Shown piece after piece: positions 6,006 to 13,002 of a stretch of 13,125 bases of DNA. Source of the DNA: an uncultured Collinsella sp. GTDB taxonomy: Bacteria > Actinomycetota > Coriobacteriia > Coriobacteriales > Coriobacteriaceae. The notes under the pieces are model-generated. The model searched no databases. It was not told where the DNA came from and worked only from the letters and a program-made list of their open reading frames with translations. How positions within the stretch are numbered: position 1 is the stretch's first letter; every line of letters starts with the position of its first letter. Position numbers and translations under genes: made by a program. The stretch covers positions 1-13,125 of the forward strand of contig CABUSH010000034.1 of NCBI GenBank assembly GCA_902494195.1, written 5' to 3'.

Positions 6006-7216
6006 TGGGTATCGCCGATCACATCAAGAACGGAATATCGCGTCGCGGCTTTGTACTCGGTGGGGCTGCCGCGGGCGCTGCCACGGTGCTTGCCGGATGC
6101 TCGAAAAAAACGGGCACCAGCGATGATGCCGCCGGCGAGCCGCAGGTTATCAAGGATGATTCCAAAATCATCTCGATTACGGATGAGTACGAGGCAGTCG
6201 ACATCGATCTTGAGCCGGCGGCGTCATGGACGCTGCCTCTGGGTACGCTGCTGTACTACTGCGACGGCGATTACGCCGCGGCGATGATGGCGCCCGCATC
6301 GGCACTGCACGCCAACACACTCGGTGTGCTCAACCTGGGCGATGGCTCGCTTACCACATTAATCGAGGATCCTATCGAGGGCACGGGATATGCATTCTAC
6401 GATGTCCGTGCCGGCGACAGCGTATTCGCGTGGGTTGAGATGAACTTTGCCAATTCATCGTGGAAGCTCTACGGTCAAAATCTGTCGGGCGCTTCGCTCT
6501 CTGGCGACGTGGTTGAGCTCGATCGAGGTGGCAAGGACTATGATCCGCCGCTGTTTACGGCGTTCGGGTCATCAGTCATCTGGTATAAAATGCCCTCGGC
6601 AGGTGGCAATAAAACGAGTAGCGATTCGTTTTGCTATCGTCGCTCACTTGATGAATCCAAGGCCGAGACAATTTGGAAATCGACGGGCCGCTTTGCATCG
6701 GCCCCGCGCGCGAGCGACGGCATTTTGACCATCTCGCCGCGTGTCCGCAACGACGAGGGCGTCTACTACGGCATAACGGCAATCGATCTGACCGACGGCA
6801 ACAACACCAAGCGTGCCCAGTTGGTCCTTCCTTCGTCAGTTTTGCCTTTCGAGGCCGTATATATGGGCGATACCTTCGTGTTTTCTATCGAGGCGGCCTA
6901 TAGTGGCGTGGGCAGCCTGGGCAATATGGGCACGTATATCGGTAATGAAGGAGGGCCGTACCTCTTCCTGTCACGCGAGCCGCTCGCATGTGCGGCTGGC
7001 AAGAAGAATAAATACCTTGTTAAGGTACAGGCGTCGCATTTCCTGATCGACACCTCTGCCAAGACCTATGGCTCGCTGCTGTCGCCCGACCGCGCTTTGG
7101 AGTATGGCGATTATCCAGCTACGGCGGGAAAATCGGACTCATTCCTTACGTACGCCACGGTGCGCAACAGCCAGGGTATACCAGAGACGGTCACTGCACG
7201 CCTATTCTCTCTTTAA
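6005..7216 (+). CDS. Tat-exported lipoprotein of unknown function
   Basis: A 403-residue protein with a combined twin-arginine and lipoprotein signal: SRRGFV (12-17), an Ala/Gly-rich hydrophobic stretch, then the lipobox LAGC with Cys32 as the predicted lipidated residue. It should be exported folded through Tat and tethered to the outer face of the membrane. The mature part begins with a short polar linker, then has repeated strand-rich stretches with W/Y-x-x-x-L/N-L-x-x-G patterns (around 135-165, 190-220, 250-270), which suggests a beta-propeller-like or other all-beta fold. No catalytic motif is recognisable. The start codon overlaps the TSCPD stop by one base. A two-component system begins 153 bases downstream, so a sensing partnership is possible but unproven. 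A substrate-binding role cannot be excluded. Confidence 0.8.
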   Translation: MGIADHIKNGISRRGFVLGGAAAGAATVLAGCSKKTGTSDDAAGEPQVIKDDSKIISITDEYEAVDIDLEPAASWTLPLGTLLYYCDGDYAAAMMAPASALHANTLGVLNLGDGSLTTLIEDPIEGTGYAFYDVRAGDSVFAWVEMNFANSSWKLYGQNLSGASLSGDVVELDRGGKDYDPPLFTAFGSSVIWYKMPSAGGNKTSSDSFCYRRSLDESKAETIWKSTGRFASAPRASDGILTISPRVRNDEGVYYGITAIDLTDGNNTKRAQLVLPSSVLPFEAVYMGDTFVFSIEAAYSGVGSLGNMGTYIGNEGGPYLFLSREPLACAAGKKNKYLVKVQASHFLIDTSAKTYGSLLSPDRALEYGDYPATAGKSDSFLTYATVRNSQGIPETVTARLFSL

Positions 7217-7275
7217 GCTTAGAGGGGTTAAAAAGGCGCCAACAGGGGAATAAACGCGTTGTAATTGTGAGTACC

Positions 7276-7314
7276 GCCCGCCGAGCTGCCGCGTCATAGC
7301 GGCATCTGGCGGGC
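7276..7314. other. Long imperfect hairpin between lipoprotein and regulator
   Basis: GCCCGCC (7276-7282) pairs with GGCGGGC (7308-7314), and TGCCGC (7287-7292) with GCGGCA (7299-7304), separated by a small internal loop; the tip is GTCATA. There is no T-tract on either side, so it is not a standard intrinsic terminator. It may end the upstream transcript inefficiently or protect its 3' end. Confidence 0.5.
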
Positions 7315-7369
7315 TCAGGTGCGTTAAAATGGGCTTGTTCTTAGCTAATTGAGACAGGGGGGCCGTGTT

Positions 7370-8092
7370 ATGGCTTCAGATGCAAAAAAGATTCTGCTGG
7401 TCGAGGATGAGAAGGCAATCCGTGACGCCGTCGCTGCCTATCTCGAGCGCGAAGGCTACTGGGTTGTGGGCGTCGGCGACGGCCAGTCCGCGATCGAGGA
7501 GTTCGAGAAGCATCAGTTCGACCTGGTCGTGCTCGACCTTATGCTCCCCAAGATCCCCGGCGAGCGCGTTTGCCGCACCATTCGCGATACCTCGGATGTC
7601 CCCATCATCATGCTGACGGCTAAGGGCGAGATCGAGGACCGTATTATCGGTCTTGAGCTCGGCGCCGACGACTATCTGATTAAGCCGTTCTCGCCGCGCG
7701 AGCTCGTCGCCCGCGTTCGCGCTCTGTTCCGCCGTGCCCATCAGGCCGACGAGCCCGCCGTCGAGGTACTCGACTTCGGCGATCTGGTCATCGATATCTC
7801 GGGCCACAAGATCTTGGTCGAGGGCAAGGAAGTCGATCTGACGGCTTCCGAGTTCAAGCTGCTCACCACACTTGCCCGTCATCCCGGCCGTGTGTATAAC
7901 CGCATGGAGCTGGTCGAGAAAGTGCTCGGGTATGACTTTGAGGGCTATGAGCGCACCATCGATAGCCACGTGAAGAATCTTCGCGCCAAGCTGGGCGATG
8001 ATCCCAAGAAGCCCAAGTGGCTCTACACCGTCCATGGTGTCGGCTATCGCTTCGAGGCTCCGGCCAAGACCGATAAGTCGGACGAGAAATAG
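7370..8092 (+). CDS. OmpR-family response regulator
   Basis: A 240-residue DNA-binding regulator, partner of the sensor kinase that follows. The receiver domain (about 7-120) has the acidic pair E12/D13, the phosphoacceptor D56 in VVLDLMLP, T83 in MLTAK and K105 in LIKPF. The C-terminal winged-helix domain (about 135-228) has the usual DLTASEFKLL, the recognition-helix segment ERTIDSHVKNLRAKL and the wing WLYTVHGVGYRF. All residues needed for phosphorylation are present. The start is set at 7370 because AGGGGGG lies seven bases upstream; an in-frame TTG at 7349 is rejected. The kinase gene starts 11 bases after the stop. The regulated genes cannot be told from sequence. Confidence 0.95.
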   Translation: MASDAKKILLVEDEKAIRDAVAAYLEREGYWVVGVGDGQSAIEEFEKHQFDLVVLDLMLPKIPGERVCRTIRDTSDVPIIMLTAKGEIEDRIIGLELGADDYLIKPFSPRELVARVRALFRRAHQADEPAVEVLDFGDLVIDISGHKILVEGKEVDLTASEFKLLTTLARHPGRVYNRMELVEKVLGYDFEGYERTIDSHVKNLRAKLGDDPKKPKWLYTVHGVGYRFEAPAKTDKSDEK

Positions 8093-8103
8093 GGAAATCA
8101 CAT

Positions 8104-9669
8104 ATGACACCTGCGCGCTTTGAAATCGGACAAAAGCACAAGCAGGAGAGCGAGGCGGGTTCCAAGGCTAGTTGGAACACGCCTCGTTCCGATTCACGGC
8201 CAACGATGAGCTATCCCTCGCGCATGGCACTTGCTTTTGCTCTGACATCGCTCATGACGGTATTGGTGCTGGTGGGCGTTGTCTCTGTTGTGTGGGGCAC
8301 GGTCTTTTCGGATTACACACGCTCCAATATCGTCGAAATCGCAAATTCCGCTGCCGAGAAGTTGGCGACCTCATATGAGGAAAACGGCTCTTGGACCGCG
8401 GGAGAACTGCGCACGGTCGCAACGTCGAGTTTGGTTTCCGACGATCTGGGCATGCAGGTCGTCAATAAAAAGGGTGTGATCGTTTATGACGATTCCTGGC
8501 CCTCGGCAAGCGCCACCGCCGATGTACGCGAAAACCAGGCTACGACCGACGACACGAGCGGCAAGAGGGCATCGCATAGCCCGGTCTCGTCTGCTCCAAC
8601 CGACTCCGATAGCGTTGCTAACGTCGAGATTGTAACGTCTTCCGGCGAGCATGTCGGACAGGTAAAGCTGTGGGCCATCGGCTCCGACGCTCTGCTCACC
8701 AAGGCGGACTCTGCGTTTAGGGAGAAGACCTTTAACGCCATGGCCCTCGCCGCGGTTGTTGCAATCTGCATTTCGGTCGTTATCGGATCGCTCGTGTCGC
8801 GCATGCTCACCAAACCGATTCATCGCATCACCAGTACCGCAAAGCAAATCCGTGACGGCGACCTGTCGGCTCGCACGGGGCTGCGCGGTGATGACGAGAT
8901 CGATCAGCTGGGTGAGACCTTCGATGAGATGGCCACCTCGCTCGAGAAGGATATGAAACACGAGAAGCGCCTGACCTCGGATGTCGCACACGAGCTGCGC
9001 ACGCCGCTTATGGCGATGCTTGCGACGGTCGAGGCCATGCAGGACGGCGTGTATCCCACCGACGATGAGCATTTGGAGACCGTTGCTTCCGAGACGCGTC
9101 GCCTGGCTCGTCTGGTGCAGCAGATGCTCGACCTGTCGCGCATGGAAAACAGCACGGCTCCGCTCAACCTTGAGCCGGTGGACATGGTTCCTTTCGTGCG
9201 ATCGATTGTGAACGGCCAGGAGCGTCTGTTTGCCGACCGCGATCTGCGCCTGCGTTTTGCGGACGAGACCCAGGGTCACGACGATGTCGTCGAAGCCGAT
9301 CCCGACATGATCACGCAATGTGTTATCAACCTCATGAGCAACGCCATGCGCTACACCCCCGAGGGCGGTTGGGTCGTGGTGTCGGTGCTCAGTGACCGCA
9401 GGCACGTCAGCATTGCCGTTTCTGATACCGGCATCGGTATTGCCAAGGACGATCTGTCGCGCATTTTCGGGCGGTTTTGGCGCGCCGATGCCAGCCGCGC
9501 CCGCGAAGCTGGCGGCCTGGGCGTCGGCCTCGCCGTGACCAAGCAGATCGTCGAGCGTCACCATGGCTACATATCCGTGGAGTCGGAGCTTGGAAAGGGT
9601 ACGACTTTTACAATTCATCTGCCCCGCGAGCACACGGCGGACGCGGCATCTACTACAATGGAGCACTAG
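8104..9669 (+). CDS. Membrane sensor histidine kinase with HAMP domain
   Basis: A 521-residue kinase that should phosphorylate the upstream regulator. Layout: cytoplasmic N-terminal tail (1-40), membrane helix 1 (about 41-66), extracellular domain (about 67-210), membrane helix 2 (about 212-232), HAMP (about 233-285), dimerisation domain with the phosphorylated His296 in SDVAHELRTPL, and a catalytic ATPase domain with N-box NLMSNAMRYTP (409-419), G1 box DTGIGI (441-446), F-box FGRFWRAD and G2 box GLGVGLAV (471-478). The extracellular part contains a Ser/Thr/Asp-rich stretch (about 132-171) that looks unstructured. The start at 8104 has AGGGA eight bases upstream; the alternative Met35 lacks a ribosome-binding site. 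The 40-residue tail before helix 1 is longer than usual. The signal is unknown. Confidence 0.95.
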   Translation: MTPARFEIGQKHKQESEAGSKASWNTPRSDSRPTMSYPSRMALAFALTSLMTVLVLVGVVSVVWGTVFSDYTRSNIVEIANSAAEKLATSYEENGSWTAGELRTVATSSLVSDDLGMQVVNKKGVIVYDDSWPSASATADVRENQATTDDTSGKRASHSPVSSAPTDSDSVANVEIVTSSGEHVGQVKLWAIGSDALLTKADSAFREKTFNAMALAAVVAICISVVIGSLVSRMLTKPIHRITSTAKQIRDGDLSARTGLRGDDEIDQLGETFDEMATSLEKDMKHEKRLTSDVAHELRTPLMAMLATVEAMQDGVYPTDDEHLETVASETRRLARLVQQMLDLSRMENSTAPLNLEPVDMVPFVRSIVNGQERLFADRDLRLRFADETQGHDDVVEADPDMITQCVINLMSNAMRYTPEGGWVVVSVLSDRRHVSIAVSDTGIGIAKDDLSRIFGRFWRADASRAREAGGLGVGLAVTKQIVERHHGYISVESELGKGTTFTIHLPREHTADAASTTMEH

Positions 9670-9727
9670 CTTTTCGCTATTCGGTGAAGGAGGGGCCGCG
9701 TCCCTGCCGCTCCGAGTTTGCGAAAAC

Positions 9728-9749
9728 ATGCGGGAAAGAACCCGCATTT
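9728..9749 (+). terminator. Weak terminator or attenuator-like hairpin before purC
   Basis: ATGCGGG (9728-9734) pairs with CCCGCAT (9741-9747) around AAAGAA, followed by only TTTCTGT. It lies between the kinase stop and the purC ribosome-binding site, 30 bases before the purC start. It could end the kinase transcript partly or modulate read-through into purC. Confidence 0.5.
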
Positions 9750-9764
9750 CTGTCGTATTTAGGT

Positions 9765-9770
9765 AAGGAG
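9765..9770 (+). promoter_or_regulatory. purC ribosome-binding site (sets a GTG start)
   Basis: AAGGAG here is eight bases before GTG 9779. It overlaps the GTG at 9770, which therefore cannot be the start, and is 17 bases from ATG 9788, which is too far. Confidence 0.75.
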
Positions 9771-9778
9771 TGACTCAC

Positions 9779-10666
9779 GTGACAACGATGGAGCGTCGTC
9801 CGGATTCCCGTGGCAAGGTTCGTGATATCTACGATGCCGGTGAAAACCTGCTGATGGTCGCCACCGACCGCATTTCTGCGTTCGACTTCATTCTTCCCGA
9901 CGAGATTCCGTTTAAGGGAGAGGTGCTCAATCGCATCTCGGCATTCTGGTTCGATAAGTTTGCCGACATCGTCCCCAACCATCTCGTTTCCATCGACCCG
10001 GCGGATTTCCCCGAGGAGTTTGCTGAGTATCGTGACTACCTCGCTGGCCGCGCCATGCTGGTTAAGAAGGCCCAGACGATTCCTATCGAGTGCATCGTCC
10101 GCGGCTATCTGACCGGTTCGGGCAAGAAGACCTATGACGAGAACGGCACCGTCTGCGGCATTCAGCTGCCCGAGGGTCTGACCGAGGCCTCCAAGCTTCC
10201 CGAGCCGCTGTTCACGCCGTCCACGAAGGCCGAGATCGGCGACCACGACGAGAACATTTCGTTCGAGCGTTGCTGCGAGATCGTGGGTGAGGACATCGCC
10301 GCGCAGATTCGCGACCTTTCCCTCAAGATCTACAAGGCCGCTGCCGAGTACGCCGCGACCCGTGGCATCATCATTGCCGACACCAAGTTCGAGTTTGGTG
10401 TTATTGATGGCAAGGTCACGCTGATCGACGAGTGCCTCACGCCCGACTCCAGCCGTTTCTGGCCTGCTGCCAGCTACGAGGAGGGCAAGATCCAGCCTAG
10501 CTACGACAAGCAATTCGTCCGCAATTGGCTCAAGGCCAACTGGGATATGACGGGGGAGACCCCGCACCTGCCCGCCGAGGTCATCGATGGCACGTCCGAG
10601 CGCTATCGCGAGGCCTTCCAGATCATCACGGGCTCCCAGTTCACAAGCATGAAGGAGAACGCATAA
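9779..10666 (+). CDS. purC: Phosphoribosylaminoimidazole-succinocarboxamide synthase
   Basis: A 295-residue cytosolic enzyme that joins aspartate to CAIR using ATP, giving SAICAR, the substrate of PurB in this window. GKVRDIYD (12-19) is the N-terminal nucleotide-binding motif. Both family signatures are present: IPIECIVRGYLTGS (101-114) and IIADTKFEFG (198-207). The length matches the longer PurC form (about 290-300) seen in actinobacteria and yeast rather than the approx. 237-residue E. coli type. The GTG start at 9779 follows an AAGGAG at the right distance. The next gene starts at the base after the stop codon, so they share a transcript. Confidence 0.96.
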   Translation: MTTMERRPDSRGKVRDIYDAGENLLMVATDRISAFDFILPDEIPFKGEVLNRISAFWFDKFADIVPNHLVSIDPADFPEEFAEYRDYLAGRAMLVKKAQTIPIECIVRGYLTGSGKKTYDENGTVCGIQLPEGLTEASKLPEPLFTPSTKAEIGDHDENISFERCCEIVGEDIAAQIRDLSLKIYKAAAEYAATRGIIIADTKFEFGVIDGKVTLIDECLTPDSSRFWPAASYEEGKIQPSYDKQFVRNWLKANWDMTGETPHLPAEVIDGTSERYREAFQIITGSQFTSMKENA

Positions 10667-11242
10667 GTGAGTACCCGTAGCGCCACGAACAAGCGCACGC
10701 AATCCCACGAAGTTACCGGGGTTGCGCGCAAGTCTGCCGCATCTGCTAAGCCCGCCCGCCAAGCAGCGAGCTCCGTTCGCGTCGTGCCGGCTTCGTCTAA
10801 GGCACGCCGCAAAGAGCTCGAGAAGGGCGAGAACCTCGAGGGCCTCTCTAAAGAGGAGAAGCGCGCCCGCAAGGCTAAGCAGCGCGCCAAGGAGGACCGC
10901 ATCTATACGGTGTCGAATATCCTCCTCAAGCAGGACGAGGACTACACCAAGCGCCGTCGCATCTGGTGGATTGTGCTCGCCATTGGCATGGTACTCGTCG
11001 TGGCAATTTGGGCTTCGCTCTACTTCGCTCCCGGCGGCACGGTGTCCAGTCCCGTCCAGATGGTCGGCATTGTTTTGTCCTATGTCATCATCTTAGGTGA
11101 CTTTATCTACGACTTCGCTCGTATTCGTCCCTTGCGCAACATGTACCGCGCGCAGGCCGAGGGCATGTCCGAGAACAAGCTCAACGCTCTTATCGAGCGC
11201 GCAGCTGCCGAGGAGGACAAGAAGGACTCCAAGAAGAAGTAG
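10667..11242 (+). CDS. Small two-helix membrane protein, function unknown
   Basis: A 191-residue protein I do not recognise. The first 97 residues are polar, very rich in Lys/Arg/Ala/Ser, likely disordered then helical (KEEKRARKAKQRAKED, 62-77). Two membrane helices follow (about 99-120 and 131-150) joined by a short Pro/Gly loop, then a charged tail with a Lys-rich end (EEDKKDSKKK). The positive-inside pattern places both ends in the cytoplasm. The GTG start directly abuts the purC stop; its ribosome-binding site (AAGGAG, 10652-10657) lies inside the last codons of purC, nine bases upstream. A strong terminator ends the unit. Co-transcription with purC does not by itself imply a purine role. 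Confidence 0.8.
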   Translation: MSTRSATNKRTQSHEVTGVARKSAASAKPARQAASSVRVVPASSKARRKELEKGENLEGLSKEEKRARKAKQRAKEDRIYTVSNILLKQDEDYTKRRRIWWIVLAIGMVLVVAIWASLYFAPGGTVSSPVQMVGIVLSYVIILGDFIYDFARIRPLRNMYRAQAEGMSENKLNALIERAAAEEDKKDSKKK

Positions 11243-11272
11243 CGTTTGCATACATACTTATCGCTAAGATAT

Positions 11273-11303
11273 AAGGCGCGTCGTTTTTGCGGCGCGCCTT
11301 TTT
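11273..11303 (+). terminator. Intrinsic terminator of the purC unit
   Basis: AAGGCGCGTCG (11273-11283) pairs with CGGCGCGCCTT (11290-11300), one T-G wobble, loop TTTTTG, followed by TTTTT (11299-11303). It lies 31 bases after the membrane-protein stop. Confidence 0.92.
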
Positions 11304-11331
11304 ACTGTTCTATAGATAGATGGAGTGGCAC

Positions 11332-12612
11332 ATGATTCGAGCTGCCCTGACGGTCGAAGAAGCTCTGGAGGGCATGAAGGCCCTGGAGCCCAAGATTAAA
11401 AACTATGCGCGTCTGGTTGTCCGCAAGGGCGTAAACGTCAAGCCCGGCCAGGAGGTTGTCGTTCAGTCTCCGGTCGAGTGCGCGCCTTTTGCCCGCTTGG
11501 TGGTCGCGGAGGCTTATGTCGCCGGCGCTGGCCATGTGACGGTCATTTGGGCCGATGATGCCGTGACGAGGCTCACGTACGAGCATGTCGATAAAAGCTA
11601 TTTTGAGCAGACGCCCGAGTGGAAGCGCCTGCAGCTTGATTCCTTGGCCCAGGACGGTGCCTGCTTTATCTTTATCGAGGGTGCGGATCCTGCGGCTCTC
11701 AAGGGTATCGATCCCGCCAAGCCGGCCGCGGCATCCAAGGCGAGGAACACGCAGTGCAAGGTCTTCCGCCGTGGACTGGACTACAACATCAACCCGTGGT
11801 GCATCGCCGGCGCGCCGGTCGTGGCTTGGGCGCGCGAGGTGTTCCCGGGAGACGCCGATGAGGTTGCAATCTATAAGCTGTGGAATGCGATTCTGCACAC
11901 CGCTCGTGCCGATGGCCAGGACCCGGAGAGCGACTGGGAGCTTCATGACGCGGCGTTCGAAAAGAACTTGCGCTTCCTGAACGACAATCGTTTTGACCAC
12001 CTGCATTACACCGCGGCAAATGGAACCGATCTGACGATTGGCATGACGAAGGGTCACGAGTGGGCCGGTGGCAAGGGCAGGACGCCCGATGGACATCCCT
12101 TCTTCCCCAACATCCCCACCGAGGAGGTCTTCACCTCGCCTGATCGTATGCGTGCCGACGGTATCGTGTATTCGGCTATGCCGCTCATTCACCACGGCAA
12201 TAAAGTCGACGATTTTTGGATTAAGTTCGAGGGCGGCCGCGTGGTGGACTACGACGCCCGCGTGGGCAAGGCAACGCTCGCAAGTATCATCGATACTGAC
12301 GAGGGCGCTGCTCACCTGGGAGAGGTCGCGCTCATTTCCAAGAACACGCCGATCCGCGAAAGTGGTGTTCTGTTCTACGATACGCTCTATGACGAGAACG
12401 CTAGCTGCCATCTCGCGCTAGGTGTCGGTTTCCCCGAATGCATCGAGGGTGGGTATGACATGTCCAAGGAGGAGCTCCTGGAGCATGGCGTTAACGTCTC
12501 GAGCACGCACGTCGATTTTATGATCGGCACGGACGACATCGATATTGCGGGCATTACGCCTGATGGACGTGAAGTTGTGATTTTCCAGAACGGCCAATGG
12601 AGTTGGGAATAG
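11332..12612 (+). CDS. M29-family metallo-aminopeptidase (AmpS/PepS type)
   Basis: A 426-residue cytosolic peptidase expected to remove N-terminal residues from peptides using a two-metal centre. The family hallmark NIPTEEVFTSP is at 260-270. Candidate metal ligands are E265, E331 (GEVALI), H360 (ASCHLALG), H393 and D395 (HVDFMIG), whose order and approximate spacing follow the M29 family (AmpS, AmpT, PepS). Length is close to the family norm of about 410. The start at 11332 is chosen because TGGAG lies six bases upstream; the in-frame ATG at 11320 overlaps that site and lacks its own. No clear promoter is visible between the preceding terminator and the start. The 3' end overlaps the tRNA-Lys promoter. 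Confidence 0.93.
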   Translation: MIRAALTVEEALEGMKALEPKIKNYARLVVRKGVNVKPGQEVVVQSPVECAPFARLVVAEAYVAGAGHVTVIWADDAVTRLTYEHVDKSYFEQTPEWKRLQLDSLAQDGACFIFIEGADPAALKGIDPAKPAAASKARNTQCKVFRRGLDYNINPWCIAGAPVVAWAREVFPGDADEVAIYKLWNAILHTARADGQDPESDWELHDAAFEKNLRFLNDNRFDHLHYTAANGTDLTIGMTKGHEWAGGKGRTPDGHPFFPNIPTEEVFTSPDRMRADGIVYSAMPLIHHGNKVDDFWIKFEGGRVVDYDARVGKATLASIIDTDEGAAHLGEVALISKNTPIRESGVLFYDTLYDENASCHLALGVGFPECIEGGYDMSKEELLEHGVNVSSTHVDFMIGTDDIDIAGITPDGREVVIFQNGQWSWE

Positions 12613-12631
12613 TCCCAGACCGTGGTACAAT
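12603..12631 (+). promoter_or_regulatory. Promoter of tRNA-Lys
   Basis: TTGGGA (12603-12608) and TACAAT (12626-12631) are 17 bases apart, with the predicted start close to the first base of the tRNA at 12641. The -35 box lies within the last codons of the aminopeptidase gene. Confidence 0.6.
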
Positions 12632-12640
12632 GCCACCCGC

Positions 12641-12713
12641 GGGCCGTTAGCTCAGCTGGCAGAGCAGGGGACTTTTAATCCCAAGGTCCAGGGTTCGAAC
12701 CCCTGACGGCCCA
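12641..12713 (+). tRNA. tRNA-Lys (anticodon TTT)
   Basis: The acceptor stem is GGGCCGT (12641-12647) with ACGGCCC (12706-12712), discriminator A12713. D-arm TTAGCTCAGCTGGCAGAGC is standard. The anticodon loop is CTTTTAA (12672-12678) with anticodon TTT (12674-12676), closed by a four-pair stem; the fifth position is a G/A mismatch. The T-arm is CAGGG/CCCTG around TTCGAAC. CCA is not encoded (the next bases are CCG), unlike tRNA-Gly in the same window. Confidence 0.96.
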
Positions 12714-12724
12714 CCGTAGAAAAG

Positions 12725-12756
12725 AAAGCGATCGACTCCGGTTGGTCGCTTTTTTT
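12725..12756 (+). terminator. Intrinsic terminator of tRNA-Lys
   Basis: AAAGCGATCGAC (12725-12736) pairs with GTTGGTCGCTTT (12741-12752), including two G-T wobbles, loop TCCG, and runs into a T-tract to 12756. Confidence 0.88.
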
Positions 12757-13002
12757 GTTGTCAAGGCATGGGTTCGAACCCGAACTTCTCTATATATAAG
12801 AACGCTTGGCGAACAAAACCTGCCTTTTACCGACGGGAAACAAATAGCTGACGCTTTTGGAGTAAAGTTGCGCTCCAGAGATGACCGATGCCTTAACACC
12901 TATAAACCAGCTGGTCATCGCCAATATCAGAAGCTGCTGCTTCGAATACGGCCTCAGCGAAGCAACTGAGGGTTCTATTTATTTGTGAATAAAATATGGA
13001 GT
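12757..13002. other. Gene-free spacer before the presumed rRNA operon
   Basis: No open frame here has a ribosome-binding site; the longest (75 codons) starts inside the tRNA-Lys terminator. Just after the terminator is GGGTTCGAACCC (12770-12781), a palindrome identical to the T-arm core of tRNA-Lys. An inverted pair GATGACC (12880-12886) with GGTCATC (12913-12919) encloses a second palindrome, ACCAGCTGGT. The right end (12973-12998) is A/T-rich, as expected near a strong promoter, but I could not place -35 and -10 boxes. Confidence 0.5.

Noticed and set aside
8371..9747. Minus-strand frame of 458 codons opposite the sensor kinase
   Set aside because: Complement of a well-supported kinase; composition is Arg/His/Gly-rich as in antisense artefacts and no domain is visible.
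9677..10762. Minus-strand frame of 361 codons opposite purC
   Set aside because: Antisense of purC with no independent start signal or recognisable motif.
11302..12411. Minus-strand frame of 369 codons opposite the aminopeptidase
   Set aside because: Antisense artefact in GC-rich DNA; the plus-strand protein has an intact M29 active site.
12742..12969. 75-codon frame after tRNA-Lys
   Set aside because: Its start lies within the terminator stem and there is no ribosome-binding site; no family is recognised.
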